Shown here one piece after another: positions 8,659 through 16,245 of a DNA stretch of 64,000 bases. Below the pieces are notes generated by a model. The model did no database searches and was not told the DNA's origin. It was given only the letters and a program-made list of their open reading frames with translations. Origin of the DNA: Methylobacterium persicinum (lineage in GTDB: Bacteria > Pseudomonadota > Alphaproteobacteria > Rhizobiales > Beijerinckiaceae); the NCBI RefSeq assembly GCF_022179525.1, contig NZ_BPQX01000023.1:40067-104066 (forward strand), given 5' to 3'. Each line of letters opens with the position of its first letter. The stretch's first letter is position 1. The position numbers and the translations under genes were made by a program.

Positions 8659-9078
8659 GACTGGCGGGCCTGTAAGAACGCACTGCTCAACCCTGAGCCG
8701 TGTCCTTAATTTTGTCTAAAGCGTCGGCTGACTCAAGTCCCAAAAGGATTGCTGCGCGGCGTTTTCCCGAATTTCGCCGGGCTGTGCCCTTGACATTCGT
8801 CGAGACAGTTAATGGCTGCGCAGTCGAACCCATTTTATAAAAGACCACGCCGTTGCGCGAGTGGAACATCAAAGGATCGATTTCAGTCATCCGTCATCGC
8901 CATGGTGTTCTTGATGCAGATGTGGAAACGGGCCGGCGACGACCTACCCCGTAATGGTGAAAGGTGTCATTCACCCTGATAGGGCTGCGGTCGGTCGGCC
9001 GTCTCGCCTGCCCGGCTAACGGTCACCGCGCGGGGAGGGACGGCGATTGCTGCGAGGGTCATCGCGGGTTCGGCAGGG
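8659..9078. other. Intergenic region between the coiled-coil operon and the phosphatase gene
   Basis: Holds the outgoing promoters of the leftward coiled-coil genes and the rightward phosphatase gene, and one doubtful small frame at 8687-8890. Base composition is more AT-rich than the flanks from about 8700 to 8900. I see no clear hairpin terminator or repeat. Confidence 0.5.
8687..8890 (-). CDS. Possible small protein of unknown function
   Basis: A 67-codon frame with an ATG start and a mixed hydrophobic/basic sequence (MTEIDPLMFHSRNGVVFYK). Third-position GC is clearly lower than in neighbouring genes, which argues either for recent origin or against coding. It lies upstream of the paralogue B gene on the same strand. 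I recognise no family; treat as tentative. Confidence 0.3.
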   Translation of the reverse strand: MTEIDPLMFHSRNGVVFYKMGSTAQPLTVSTNVKGTARRNSGKRRAAILLGLESADALDKIKDTAQG

Positions 9079-9729
9079 ATGAACACCTATGCAATCGGAG
9101 ATATTCACGGTTGCTACGATGGTCTCCGGCTTCTTCTGGAGCGGATCGCGGGGCATGCCGCAGGCGAACCGCACCGGGTCGTGCTGTTGGGCGATTACGT
9201 CAATATCGGCCCGGATACGGGCAAAGTCCTCGATCTGCTGATCGCCAACCTCTCGATCACCGTTCTGCGGGGCGATCATGAAATGATGTTGCTGGCAGCC
9301 GCCCGCGGCGATGCCCGCTCCAATTGGAATTTCGACTATCACGGGGGTGGCGAAACCCTGCGAAGTCTTGGTGTGACCAAGGCTTCAGCGATCCCTGAGC
9401 GCTATACCGCGTTCCTGCGCCGGAACCTCGTGCGGTACGTCGAAGACGATCAGCGGGTGTTCGTCCACGCCTCGATCGACGCCACCATCGCCGAGATGGC
9501 CGACCAGGACGACACGACCCTCCTGTTCGCCAGGACGCCGTTGTCGCCTGCGCCCGGCCTCTTCTTCCGGTACCTCGTGCACGGGCATTTCCCGCAGGCC
9601 GACGGACTGCCCGAGATCCTGTCGCACCGCTGCAACCTCGACACGGCCGGTTGCGTAACCGGCGTGTTCACTTGCGGCATATTCGACGACAGCCAGCCCG
9701 ATCCGATCGACATCATTCAGGTCCGTTAG
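9079..9729 (+). CDS. PPP-type metallophosphatase with altered active-site motifs
   Basis: A 216-residue protein of the Ser/Thr phosphatase (PPP/ApaH) fold. The first motif is intact (GDIHG, D8 and H10). The second reads GDYVNIGPDT instead of GDYVDRG: the metal Asp39 is kept, but the catalytic Asp is Asn42 and the phosphate-binding Arg is Ile43. The third reads RGDHE (D66, H67) where GNHE is usual. VHA (H130) and VHGH (H168, H170) are present. It may bind metal yet have weak or altered activity. It sits between two operons for coiled-coil proteins. Confidence 0.8.
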   Translation: MNTYAIGDIHGCYDGLRLLLERIAGHAAGEPHRVVLLGDYVNIGPDTGKVLDLLIANLSITVLRGDHEMMLLAAARGDARSNWNFDYHGGGETLRSLGVTKASAIPERYTAFLRRNLVRYVEDDQRVFVHASIDATIAEMADQDDTTLLFARTPLSPAPGLFFRYLVHGHFPQADGLPEILSHRCNLDTAGCVTGVFTCGIFDDSQPDPIDIIQVR

Positions 9730-10019
9730 GGCGGGTTAAGAAAAGGTCCGGCACAGGTTGCAATTATGCAACAAGCAGAAAAAGCTTGGCCACGCACTGT
9801 TTTCGGCATTCGTCAGTTGCGACGGAGACTGAAATTTGCTTGAGAAAGCGCGAGTTCCACCATCGCCAGCTTGCTCGATGAGCCCGAACGAGGATCGCTC
9901 CGCCCCGCTCGACAACGTCGGTGGATGTTCTGGATGTCCGGACGCGACCGGGGCGGTCTGGTCTTGCTGCCGGTAAGTCAATAGGGTCTGACGAGCGCTA
10001 TCAGCGAGGAGTGGGCCAC

Positions 10020-11780
10020 ATGGCGGCTGAGCGCCAGGGAGATCGGGCAATGGCTTGGATGCCGATCAAGCGCCTGCTCGGGCAGGGAGCGGGATCGTCG
10101 GAATCGTCTCGGGATGCGGGAGCGCCTCGATCCGATTGGCTGTCCGATATCGATCAGAATGTGGTCCTACCGCCGGAAAGTTCGCAGCGCGCGTCGACAG
10201 CCCCTGCACCGCGTCCGCCCCTGCAGCAGCGCCGCCCGCAGGCCCAATATGCGCAGGATCAGGCGTCCGGGCCGGCCCAGGAGGCTGATCGCGATCAGGC
10301 CGAGGTTCGGAAGGCCGCCCATACCCAGGCCCGCCAGGACAGTGTCGAGGCGGCCCAGCACCCCTACAGCGCCTTCGACGCGATCGGGCAGCGCAACGAA
10401 CTGGTGCGCGTGCGCATCAGCCAGATGATGGAGCGCCTGGACGACCTGAAATCCCTCCAGGCGGATTTCTCGCAGATCCTCGAACCCCTGGCGGTGGTGG
10501 CCGACGAACTGCCCCAAGCCAAGATTCGCATCGCCGAGCTTGAGGTTCTTCTGGCGCGCGAGCAGGAGCACATCCGGAGCGTGCGCCGGGAACTCGGCGA
10601 GGTGAACAGCCGCGCCGCCACCAGCGCCAACGAGTTGGCCGCCGCCTCCACGGAGTTGCAGCGCCTTGAAGGGCAGCTGCGCGAGCGTGAAGCCGAGGCC
10701 GAGGAGCTTCGCGTCCGGGTCCGGGACCGGACCGTGGCAGTCGAGAACATGGAGCGCCAGCTCTTCGCCGAGACGGAGCAGGTGCGGGCCCTCACCGGCG
10801 AGAACAAGTCCCTTCGCCTCGAAGCCCAGGCCGCCGACCAGGCGATGACCCGGGCCGAGCGGGAATTGAACGACCTCGGCGAGCGGCTGAGCCTAAGTGA
10901 GCAGGATGCCCGCCGGCTTCAGGCACTGGCCAGCGAGCAGGCGGTCCGCCTCTCGGAGGCCGAAGCCCGGGTCGTCGAGTTGACGCAGCAGGTCGAGCTT
11001 CTGCGTCAGCGCAACCGGGATCTCGAGGCACAGCTTGCCGCCGAGACGTCTGCCCGGGAACGGGGCGAGGGTCAGTTCGAGACCGAGATGGCGACGATCC
11101 GGGCGGACCGGGCCAACCTCGCCATGAAGCTCGACGCGGCCCTGGGCCGGTCCGGCACCCTGGAGCAGTTGCTCGGCCAGGTCCGCAGCCAGCTCCGGGA
11201 GCGGGAGGAGGCGGCCCGCACCGCCGACAGGGCGCTGAAGGAATTCCAGATCGAGCGGACGACCCTCGATCGGCGTCTGGAGGGTCTGCAGGGCGAACTG
11301 CAGCGCCAGACTGAGCGCGTCTCCGAACTGCAGCGCCTCCGTGGGGATGCGGACAGCCGAGCGGACATGCTGACCAAGGCCCTGGCGGCGAAGGAAGCCG
11401 CGATGGATCAGGCCCAGACCCGGGTCGCCACCCTGGCAGACCGTATGGAGCAACTCGGGCGCCGTCATGAGGCCGAGAAGGGCGAGCTCCAGGCCGCGAA
11501 CCGCCGTCTCGTGGAGGAGTTGCAGAACGAGCGCTCCGAACGGGCCCTGGCGCAGGGCGCCCTCGACATCGCGCGGGAAACCCGCTCCTCGCTCCAGAAA
11601 CAGCACGAAGCGCTCAAGCGCGCGGTCCGCAACCTGCACGGGGTCGATCCGGCCGCCCTCCTGGGGATTGCATCCCCCGAGGCGAAGGCCGAGCGTGCTG
11701 AGGAAAGCAACGTCACGCCGTTCGTTCCGCCGGAGCGGGACGGTCGAGAGGGACGGTCGAGTGCCGACGCGAACACATGA
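10020..11780 (+). CDS. Long coiled-coil protein, intermediate-filament-like
   Basis: A 586-residue protein. After an N-terminal stretch rich in Ala, Gln and Pro, an almost continuous heptad-patterned helix runs from about residue 115 to 555 (for example RISQMMERLDDLKSLQADF, RELNDLGERLSLSEQDA). It ends in a Pro/Glu-rich tail. No ATPase, signal peptide or membrane segment is visible. I chose ATG 10020 for its AGCGAGGAG ribosome site; ATG 10050 is the alternative. The architecture resembles crescentin and other bacterial filament-forming coiled coils, but sequence identity was not tested. It heads an operon with two short coiled-coil genes. Confidence 0.75.
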   Translation: MAAERQGDRAMAWMPIKRLLGQGAGSSESSRDAGAPRSDWLSDIDQNVVLPPESSQRASTAPAPRPPLQQRRPQAQYAQDQASGPAQEADRDQAEVRKAAHTQARQDSVEAAQHPYSAFDAIGQRNELVRVRISQMMERLDDLKSLQADFSQILEPLAVVADELPQAKIRIAELEVLLAREQEHIRSVRRELGEVNSRAATSANELAAASTELQRLEGQLREREAEAEELRVRVRDRTVAVENMERQLFAETEQVRALTGENKSLRLEAQAADQAMTRAERELNDLGERLSLSEQDARRLQALASEQAVRLSEAEARVVELTQQVELLRQRNRDLEAQLAAETSARERGEGQFETEMATIRADRANLAMKLDAALGRSGTLEQLLGQVRSQLREREEAARTADRALKEFQIERTTLDRRLEGLQGELQRQTERVSELQRLRGDADSRADMLTKALAAKEAAMDQAQTRVATLADRMEQLGRRHEAEKGELQAANRRLVEELQNERSERALAQGALDIARETRSSLQKQHEALKRAVRNLHGVDPAALLGIASPEAKAERAEESNVTPFVPPERDGREGRSSADANT

Positions 11781-11790
11781 ATAGGTCACC

Positions 11791-12270
11791 ATGATGGAAC
11801 CAGTCCGCATGCCCGCCGAGGACGAGACCGAGTCTGCGGCCTACGCCGCCCTCAAGGCCCACGCCCCGGTGGGGGCAGAGGGCATCCCGCATTTCGAGCC
11901 GGTCCCGGTGAACGGCACCGTCTCGTTCTTTCCCGCTCAGCCCCCTATCCAGGAGGGCGGACCGGTTCGGGACTTCAAGTCGGCCATCGACCTCATCAAG
12001 GAGGCGAGCGAGGCCATTCGGTTCTCGGAAGAGCGGGCCGGCGAACTGGAGCAGCAGCTCCATCAGGTCAGTCACCGTTCGGCGGAGCAGGTGAAGGCCC
12101 TGGAGCTTCAGGTCGCCACGCTCGAGCGGAGGCTGATCAAGGCCGAAGAGCGCGCCCGCGCTGCCGAAGTGCGCGCGAACGACGCCGAAACGTGGCTGTC
12201 CCGGCTTCACGACACGATCATCACCAGCTTCCGCCGGCCGCAACATCCCGGGGAAGGCGAACTGAACTAA
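11791..12270 (+). CDS. Coiled-coil protein with shared C-terminal WL motif (paralogue C)
   Basis: A 159-residue protein. Its N-terminal 55 residues are acidic and proline-rich; then FKSAIDLIKEASEAIRFSEE opens a charged helix that ends AETWLSRLHDTIITSF, matching paralogues A, B and D. It starts 10 bases after the long coiled-coil gene, so it is co-transcribed with it. No catalytic motif is seen. The conserved ends around variable helices suggest a common docking site, possibly on the long coiled coil. Confidence 0.7.
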   Translation: MMEPVRMPAEDETESAAYAALKAHAPVGAEGIPHFEPVPVNGTVSFFPAQPPIQEGGPVRDFKSAIDLIKEASEAIRFSEERAGELEQQLHQVSHRSAEQVKALELQVATLERRLIKAEERARAAEVRANDAETWLSRLHDTIITSFRRPQHPGEGELN

Positions 12271-12442
12271 GTGGCGCCCCTTCGGATGGGAATGGTACCG
12301 CCGCGCGCATCGCCGTAAGGGAACGGATGGTGCGGGCTGCGGTCCGGATCGGCACGGCCATCGGGCGAGTTCAGTGCGATCCATGCTCCGAGGGGGGCGG
12401 CCGTAATTCGATCGACGGTGCGATCCTGAGCGGAGCGGGACG

Positions 12443-12913
12443 GTGACTGAGATCAACCTCAAGGTCGGGACGCGGGATAGGACCATGGAACCGGTTCAGC
12501 TTTTGATGACACCGACCATGCGCAAGGAGCTTCAGGCTCTGACCCCCACGGACCGGCCGACGGGTTCGGACCTCGCCAAAATCGGGGGCAAGCGCTTCGG
12601 TCAGGAGGAATGGGCGGCCGTCTGCGAGCGCATTCAGGATGCCGCCGAGTACATCCAGGAGATCGAGGCCGGCCGGCATCAGCAGGAGATGCAGGCGCAG
12701 AAGATCTTCGCGACGTTGCAGGACGAGATCGCCACGGCGAACGCCCGTGCGGCCGCGGCCGAGCGGATGTTGCAGGAGGTGCAGCAGCGGGCGACCAACG
12801 TGGTCAAGACGCTGGAGGACAAGCTCCAGGCCGCAGAGGAACGAGCCAAGGAGGCCGAGGATTGGCTGGCGCGGATTTCCGAGGCCGTCCGCTCCAATCT
12901 CAACTTTTCCTGA
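12443..12913 (+). CDS. Coiled-coil protein with shared C-terminal WL motif (paralogue D)
   Basis: A 156-residue protein with a GTG start at 12443; ATG at 12485 would give 142 residues and resembles the N-terminus of paralogue C (MEPV). EWAAVCERIQDAAEYIQEIE begins the helical part, which ends AEDWLARISEAVRSNL. It lies 172 bases after paralogue C on the same strand and convergent with the glucosyltransferase gene. Family function unknown. Confidence 0.68.
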   Translation: MTEINLKVGTRDRTMEPVQLLMTPTMRKELQALTPTDRPTGSDLAKIGGKRFGQEEWAAVCERIQDAAEYIQEIEAGRHQQEMQAQKIFATLQDEIATANARAAAAERMLQEVQQRATNVVKTLEDKLQAAEERAKEAEDWLARISEAVRSNLNFS

Positions 12914-12925
12914 TCGGCGAGCCCG

Positions 12926-14068
12926 TCAGGCCGCCTTCACCCGGCCCGGTTTCGTCTCGATCGCCATGGCGTTTCCCCGCCAAACGACGTCGCTGCGCAA
13001 CCACGCAAAGCCCCAGACGAAGGGGATGAGCAGGTCACGGACGATGAAGGCGGCCAGGAGGGCCGGGGAGCGCAGCCATCCGGCCCGGAGCGCCAGGGCG
13101 TATTCCCCCGCGTAGACGACGGCGACCAGGGCCGCGAGGCCGAGGGTGACATCTTCCGTGCTGACATAGAGCGCCGTGGCGAGGCAGGGCAGCAGCACGC
13201 CGCTGGCGATCTCGGGAGCGAAGAACAGCGCGAAGGTCACCCGGCGCAGACGGGCCCAGCGGAGCTGCCGGGACCAGATCTCTCCGTACGTCCGATGGCC
13301 GAGCGGTTGCGCGAACGGAGCGGCGACGAGGTTGACCCGCTTGCCGGCCGCCCGGACGAGCTTCGTGGCCGCCGCGTCCTCAGCTATTTCGGCGGCCAGG
13401 GCGCGGATGCCGCCCTGGCTGTCGAGGAAGGGGCGGTGCCAGAGCATGCTCTTGCCCTGTGCGAAGCCGATGCCGATGGACTCCGCCGCGTATTGCCAGC
13501 GGGCCTGCAGGGTATTGAGGAACGCGCATTCCACCAGAGCCCAGAAGTTGTCGGGCCGGGCGCCGATGGGCGTCGCGCAGACGAGGCCGGTATCCGGCCG
13601 CCACGCGGCTTGAAGGGTCTGAAGGTAGTCCGGCGGCATCAGGACGTTGGAGTCGGCCAGCACGATCCAGTCATGGGCCGCCGCGTCCCAGCCGCGGACG
13701 CAGTTGTTCAACTTCGGATTGTCGCTGACCCGCTCTTCGCCAACGATGATCCTAGAGCGGATCCGCGGATGGCGGGCAATCAGGCGCCGCACGAGGGGGA
13801 GCACGGGATCGCCCGCATCGGCCACGCAGAAGATCAACTCGTAGTCGCTGTAGTGCAGACGGAACCCGCTCTCCAGGGTCTCCTCGCTGAACCGCTCCAG
13901 GCCGCAGACCGGTCGGATGAGAGACACGGGCGCTCCCTCCGGGAAGGCCGAACGCGGCATGGCGCGGCGGAGCCGCATCCCCGCGAGTGCCAGACTGCCG
14001 AGGTGCACGAGCACCATGGCGAGGCAGGCGACGAGGGCGAGGAGAGGGCCGTCTTGCGCGCTGATCAT
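12926..14068 (-). CDS. Ceramide-type glucosyltransferase (GT21-like)
   Basis: A 380-residue membrane glycosyltransferase. An N-terminal transmembrane segment precedes a GT-A domain with CVADAGDP (D1), LADSNVLMPPDY (D2), an EDAAATKL acidic region (D3) and the processive-type RQLRW motif; two or three hydrophobic segments follow. This D-D-D-(Q/R)xxRW order is that of ceramide glucosyltransferases and of the related hopanoid enzyme HpnI, so the product is probably a glycolipid. No hpn genes are nearby, which favours the ceramide-type reading. Start taken at ATG 14068; a TTG at 14119 is possible. Confidence 0.82.
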   Translation of the reverse strand: MISAQDGPLLALVACLAMVLVHLGSLALAGMRLRRAMPRSAFPEGAPVSLIRPVCGLERFSEETLESGFRLHYSDYELIFCVADAGDPVLPLVRRLIARHPRIRSRIIVGEERVSDNPKLNNCVRGWDAAAHDWIVLADSNVLMPPDYLQTLQAAWRPDTGLVCATPIGARPDNFWALVECAFLNTLQARWQYAAESIGIGFAQGKSMLWHRPFLDSQGGIRALAAEIAEDAAATKLVRAAGKRVNLVAAPFAQPLGHRTYGEIWSRQLRWARLRRVTFALFFAPEIASGVLLPCLATALYVSTEDVTLGLAALVAVVYAGEYALALRAGWLRSPALLAAFIVRDLLIPFVWGFAWLRSDVVWRGNAMAIETKPGRVKAA

Positions 14069-14198
14069 CCAGGGGCAGGCCGTCGGCGCCGAACCGGGCG
14101 CGTCGTGGGGGCGCAGCAACGCCCGCGGCCGGCGGGTAACAGCAGCAGGGTATCAGTTGTATGACACGGTGAATCGCAATCTCGCGCTCCAGGGCGGC

Positions 14199-15107
14199 AT
14201 GCCTCCCCCCATCTGCTTCCACCCGGCCTACGAGGCTCCGCTCCCCGACGGCCATCGCTTTCCCATGCGCAAGTACGGGCTTCTGGCGGAGATCCTCCGC
14301 AGCCGGGGGCTCGTCCCAGACGGCTTCGTGGAGCCTGAGCCGGCGAGCGCCGCGATGCTCGAGAGGGCGCACGAGGCCGATTATGTCGCCGCCGTGCTGG
14401 ATTGCGCCGTGTCCCGGCCCATCGAGCGGGAGATCGGCCTGCCCGTGACCGAGGCATTGGTCCGGCGTTCCCGGGCGAGCGTCGGAGGCACCGTCCTTGC
14501 CGCCCGGCTCGCCCTTGCCGGGGGATTGGCGGGAAGCGCGGCGGGCGGCAGCCACCATGCCCGCCGTTCCCAAGGGGCAGGCTTCTGCGTGCTCAACGAC
14601 GTCGCGGTGGCCGCATTGACGCTCCGCGCGGAGGGACTGATCGGGCGCGCCCTGATCGTCGATCTCGACGTGCACCAGGGGGACGGCACGGCCGATTGCC
14701 TGTCGCGGGAGCCGGACCTGTTCACCCTCTCGATCCATTGCGAGAAGAATTACCCGTCCCACAAGATCCCAAGCGACCTCGATATCGGCCTGCCGGATGG
14801 GCTCGGCGACGGAGAGTACCTCGCGGTGCTCGAAGCCCGTCTGCCGCCGCTGCTCGATGCGCTGCGCCCGGATATCGTGTTCTACAATGCCGGCGTGGAT
14901 CCGCACCGGGACGACAGGCTCGGCCGGCTCAACCTGAGCAACGAGGGTTTGTACGCCCGGGACCGGTTCGTGGTGCGCTCCGCACGGGCGCGGGGGTTGC
15001 CCATCGTGGGGGTGATCGGCGGGGGCTACTCGGCCGATGTCGAGGCGCTGGCGGCCCGTCATGCCCTGGTCTTCCAGGCCCTGGCCGCCGAGGCGGAGGG
15101 AGCCTGA
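14199..15107 (+). CDS. Histone deacetylase-superfamily zinc hydrolase
   Basis: A 302-residue class II-like HDAC/acetylpolyamine amidohydrolase fold. Catalytic H119-H120 lie in GGSHHA, zinc ligands are D157 and H159 (DLDVHQGDGTA) and D234 (AGVDPH), and the transition-state tyrosine is Y277 (GGGYS). All residues needed for amide hydrolysis are present. Bacterial members deacetylate polyamines, acetoin-pathway proteins or small molecules; the substrate cannot be read here. It is divergent from the glucosyltransferase gene. Confidence 0.9.
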   Translation: MPPPICFHPAYEAPLPDGHRFPMRKYGLLAEILRSRGLVPDGFVEPEPASAAMLERAHEADYVAAVLDCAVSRPIEREIGLPVTEALVRRSRASVGGTVLAARLALAGGLAGSAAGGSHHARRSQGAGFCVLNDVAVAALTLRAEGLIGRALIVDLDVHQGDGTADCLSREPDLFTLSIHCEKNYPSHKIPSDLDIGLPDGLGDGEYLAVLEARLPPLLDALRPDIVFYNAGVDPHRDDRLGRLNLSNEGLYARDRFVVRSARARGLPIVGVIGGGYSADVEALAARHALVFQALAAEAEGA

Positions 15108-15259
15108 GGCGTCCGGGCCACGGCCGTTGTGCAATGCGGTGAAATCTGAGCGTCGTAAGAGTTTGGGAAGGTGCTCGCCGGAGGATCACCTCATCGCATT
15201 GGCCTGCCCGGAGACGGTGCCGGTCATGCGCTCATCCGGTGTTGCGTCGAGGCACGATC

Positions 15260-15430
15260 ATGTTCGCGCGGATCTGGGAAGCGATCAAAGCGACGCTTGC
15301 GGTCGCCGCCCTGATCGCCGCGGCCCTGATCTCGGCGGACAAGCTCGACCATGAGAAAGGCGGTCCGCCCCGGGGTGCCGCCCTGATCGACCCGGTCGTC
15401 ACGGGCGCGATCCTGCCGCCATCCCGGTGA
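15260..15430 (+). CDS. Small single-pass membrane protein, unknown function
   Basis: A 56-residue frame starting at ATG 15260 after a GAGG ribosome site. Residues 9-32 (KATLAVAALIAAALIS) form one transmembrane helix, followed by a short polar tail. Codon use matches the high-GC neighbours. No family recognised. Confidence 0.5.
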   Translation: MFARIWEAIKATLAVAALIAAALISADKLDHEKGGPPRGAALIDPVVTGAILPPSR

Positions 15431-15446
15431 GGGGCCCCGCCGTTTT

Positions 15447-15902
15447 TCAGCCCGGCGGTATCCGCCCCACCGAGCACAGGGTGCGCATGGAACTGCTGGC
15501 CGGGTCGGCGTAGCAGCTTGCCGACCAGCCATTCTGCTGAATGAAGGACTTCCGCCCCTCGGAGAGGGCCGTGCGGTAGGCCTTGGCGATGATCGGCTCC
15601 ACCGTGGACGCCGCTTCGCCGACGAGGATCTCCGAGGCCGTCGAGAGCTCGCGGAAGAACGTGGCGGAGGGCGTCGGCTCGGAGGACGTGGCCTGCACGA
15701 TCGGCTCCGCCCGGCATGTCACGTCGAACCGGATCGGCCCTGGAACGCGGATGTCGATGCTCGGCCCCGAGCGGCGGCCCATCTTGCCGCCGATGGCCGT
15801 CGCGATCTGGCGGGTGAGGTCGTCGCATTCGTCGGCCCTGGCCGCGGCCGGGAGCAAGGCGAGGGCAAGACAGGCGGTGAAGAGGGCGGACAGGCGCGGC
15901 AT
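15447..15902 (-). CDS. Periplasmic protein of unknown function
   Basis: A 151-residue protein with a clear Sec signal (MPRLSALFTACLALALLPAAARA). The mature part contains four cysteines (DECDD, VTCRA, SCYAD, TLCSV) that could form two disulfides, and a long helical middle. No catalytic motif is recognised. The start at 15902 is chosen for the signal peptide; codons upstream do not read as protein. Confidence 0.65.
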   Translation of the reverse strand: MPRLSALFTACLALALLPAAARADECDDLTRQIATAIGGKMGRRSGPSIDIRVPGPIRFDVTCRAEPIVQATSSEPTPSATFFRELSTASEILVGEAASTVEPIIAKAYRTALSEGRKSFIQQNGWSASCYADPASSSMRTLCSVGRIPPG

Positions 15903-16041
15903 CGGGCGTTTTTCTCTCCCAGGACGGCTGATGTTCTGGCGCGGGACGCGGGCGCTGTCGAGCCTGTGCGGAGGGCGTGCCAGGGTCTTGAACGAATGGC
16001 GTTCTTGGACCAAATCACCGCCTCCGCCACAGGAGTGATGA

Positions 16042-16218
16042 ATGGCTGAGCAGACGACCGAACAGACGTATTACGGGCTCACCCTCGCGCAGCACCGCGA
16101 ACGCATCAAGAAGCTTGGTGCCGAGAAGGGTCTTCAGGGTGAGCATCTCGAGCGGATCACCGCCAAGGCCCTCGAGATGCTCCCGACGATCCGCCTGGAC
16201 GAGTCCTCGCATCGGTGA
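16042..16218 (+). CDS. Small cytosolic protein of unknown function
   Basis: A 58-residue frame behind a strong AGGAG ribosome site 7 bases before ATG 16042. The sequence (MAEQTTEQTYYGLTLAQHRE) is charged and helical, with no membrane segment. Its size, ribosome site and codon use support a real gene. Convergent with dnaE2. Function unknown. Confidence 0.6.
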   Translation: MAEQTTEQTYYGLTLAQHRERIKKLGAEKGLQGEHLERITAKALEMLPTIRLDESSHR

Positions 16219-16245
16219 CGTGAAGGCCGGCTTCCCCTGATGGCC

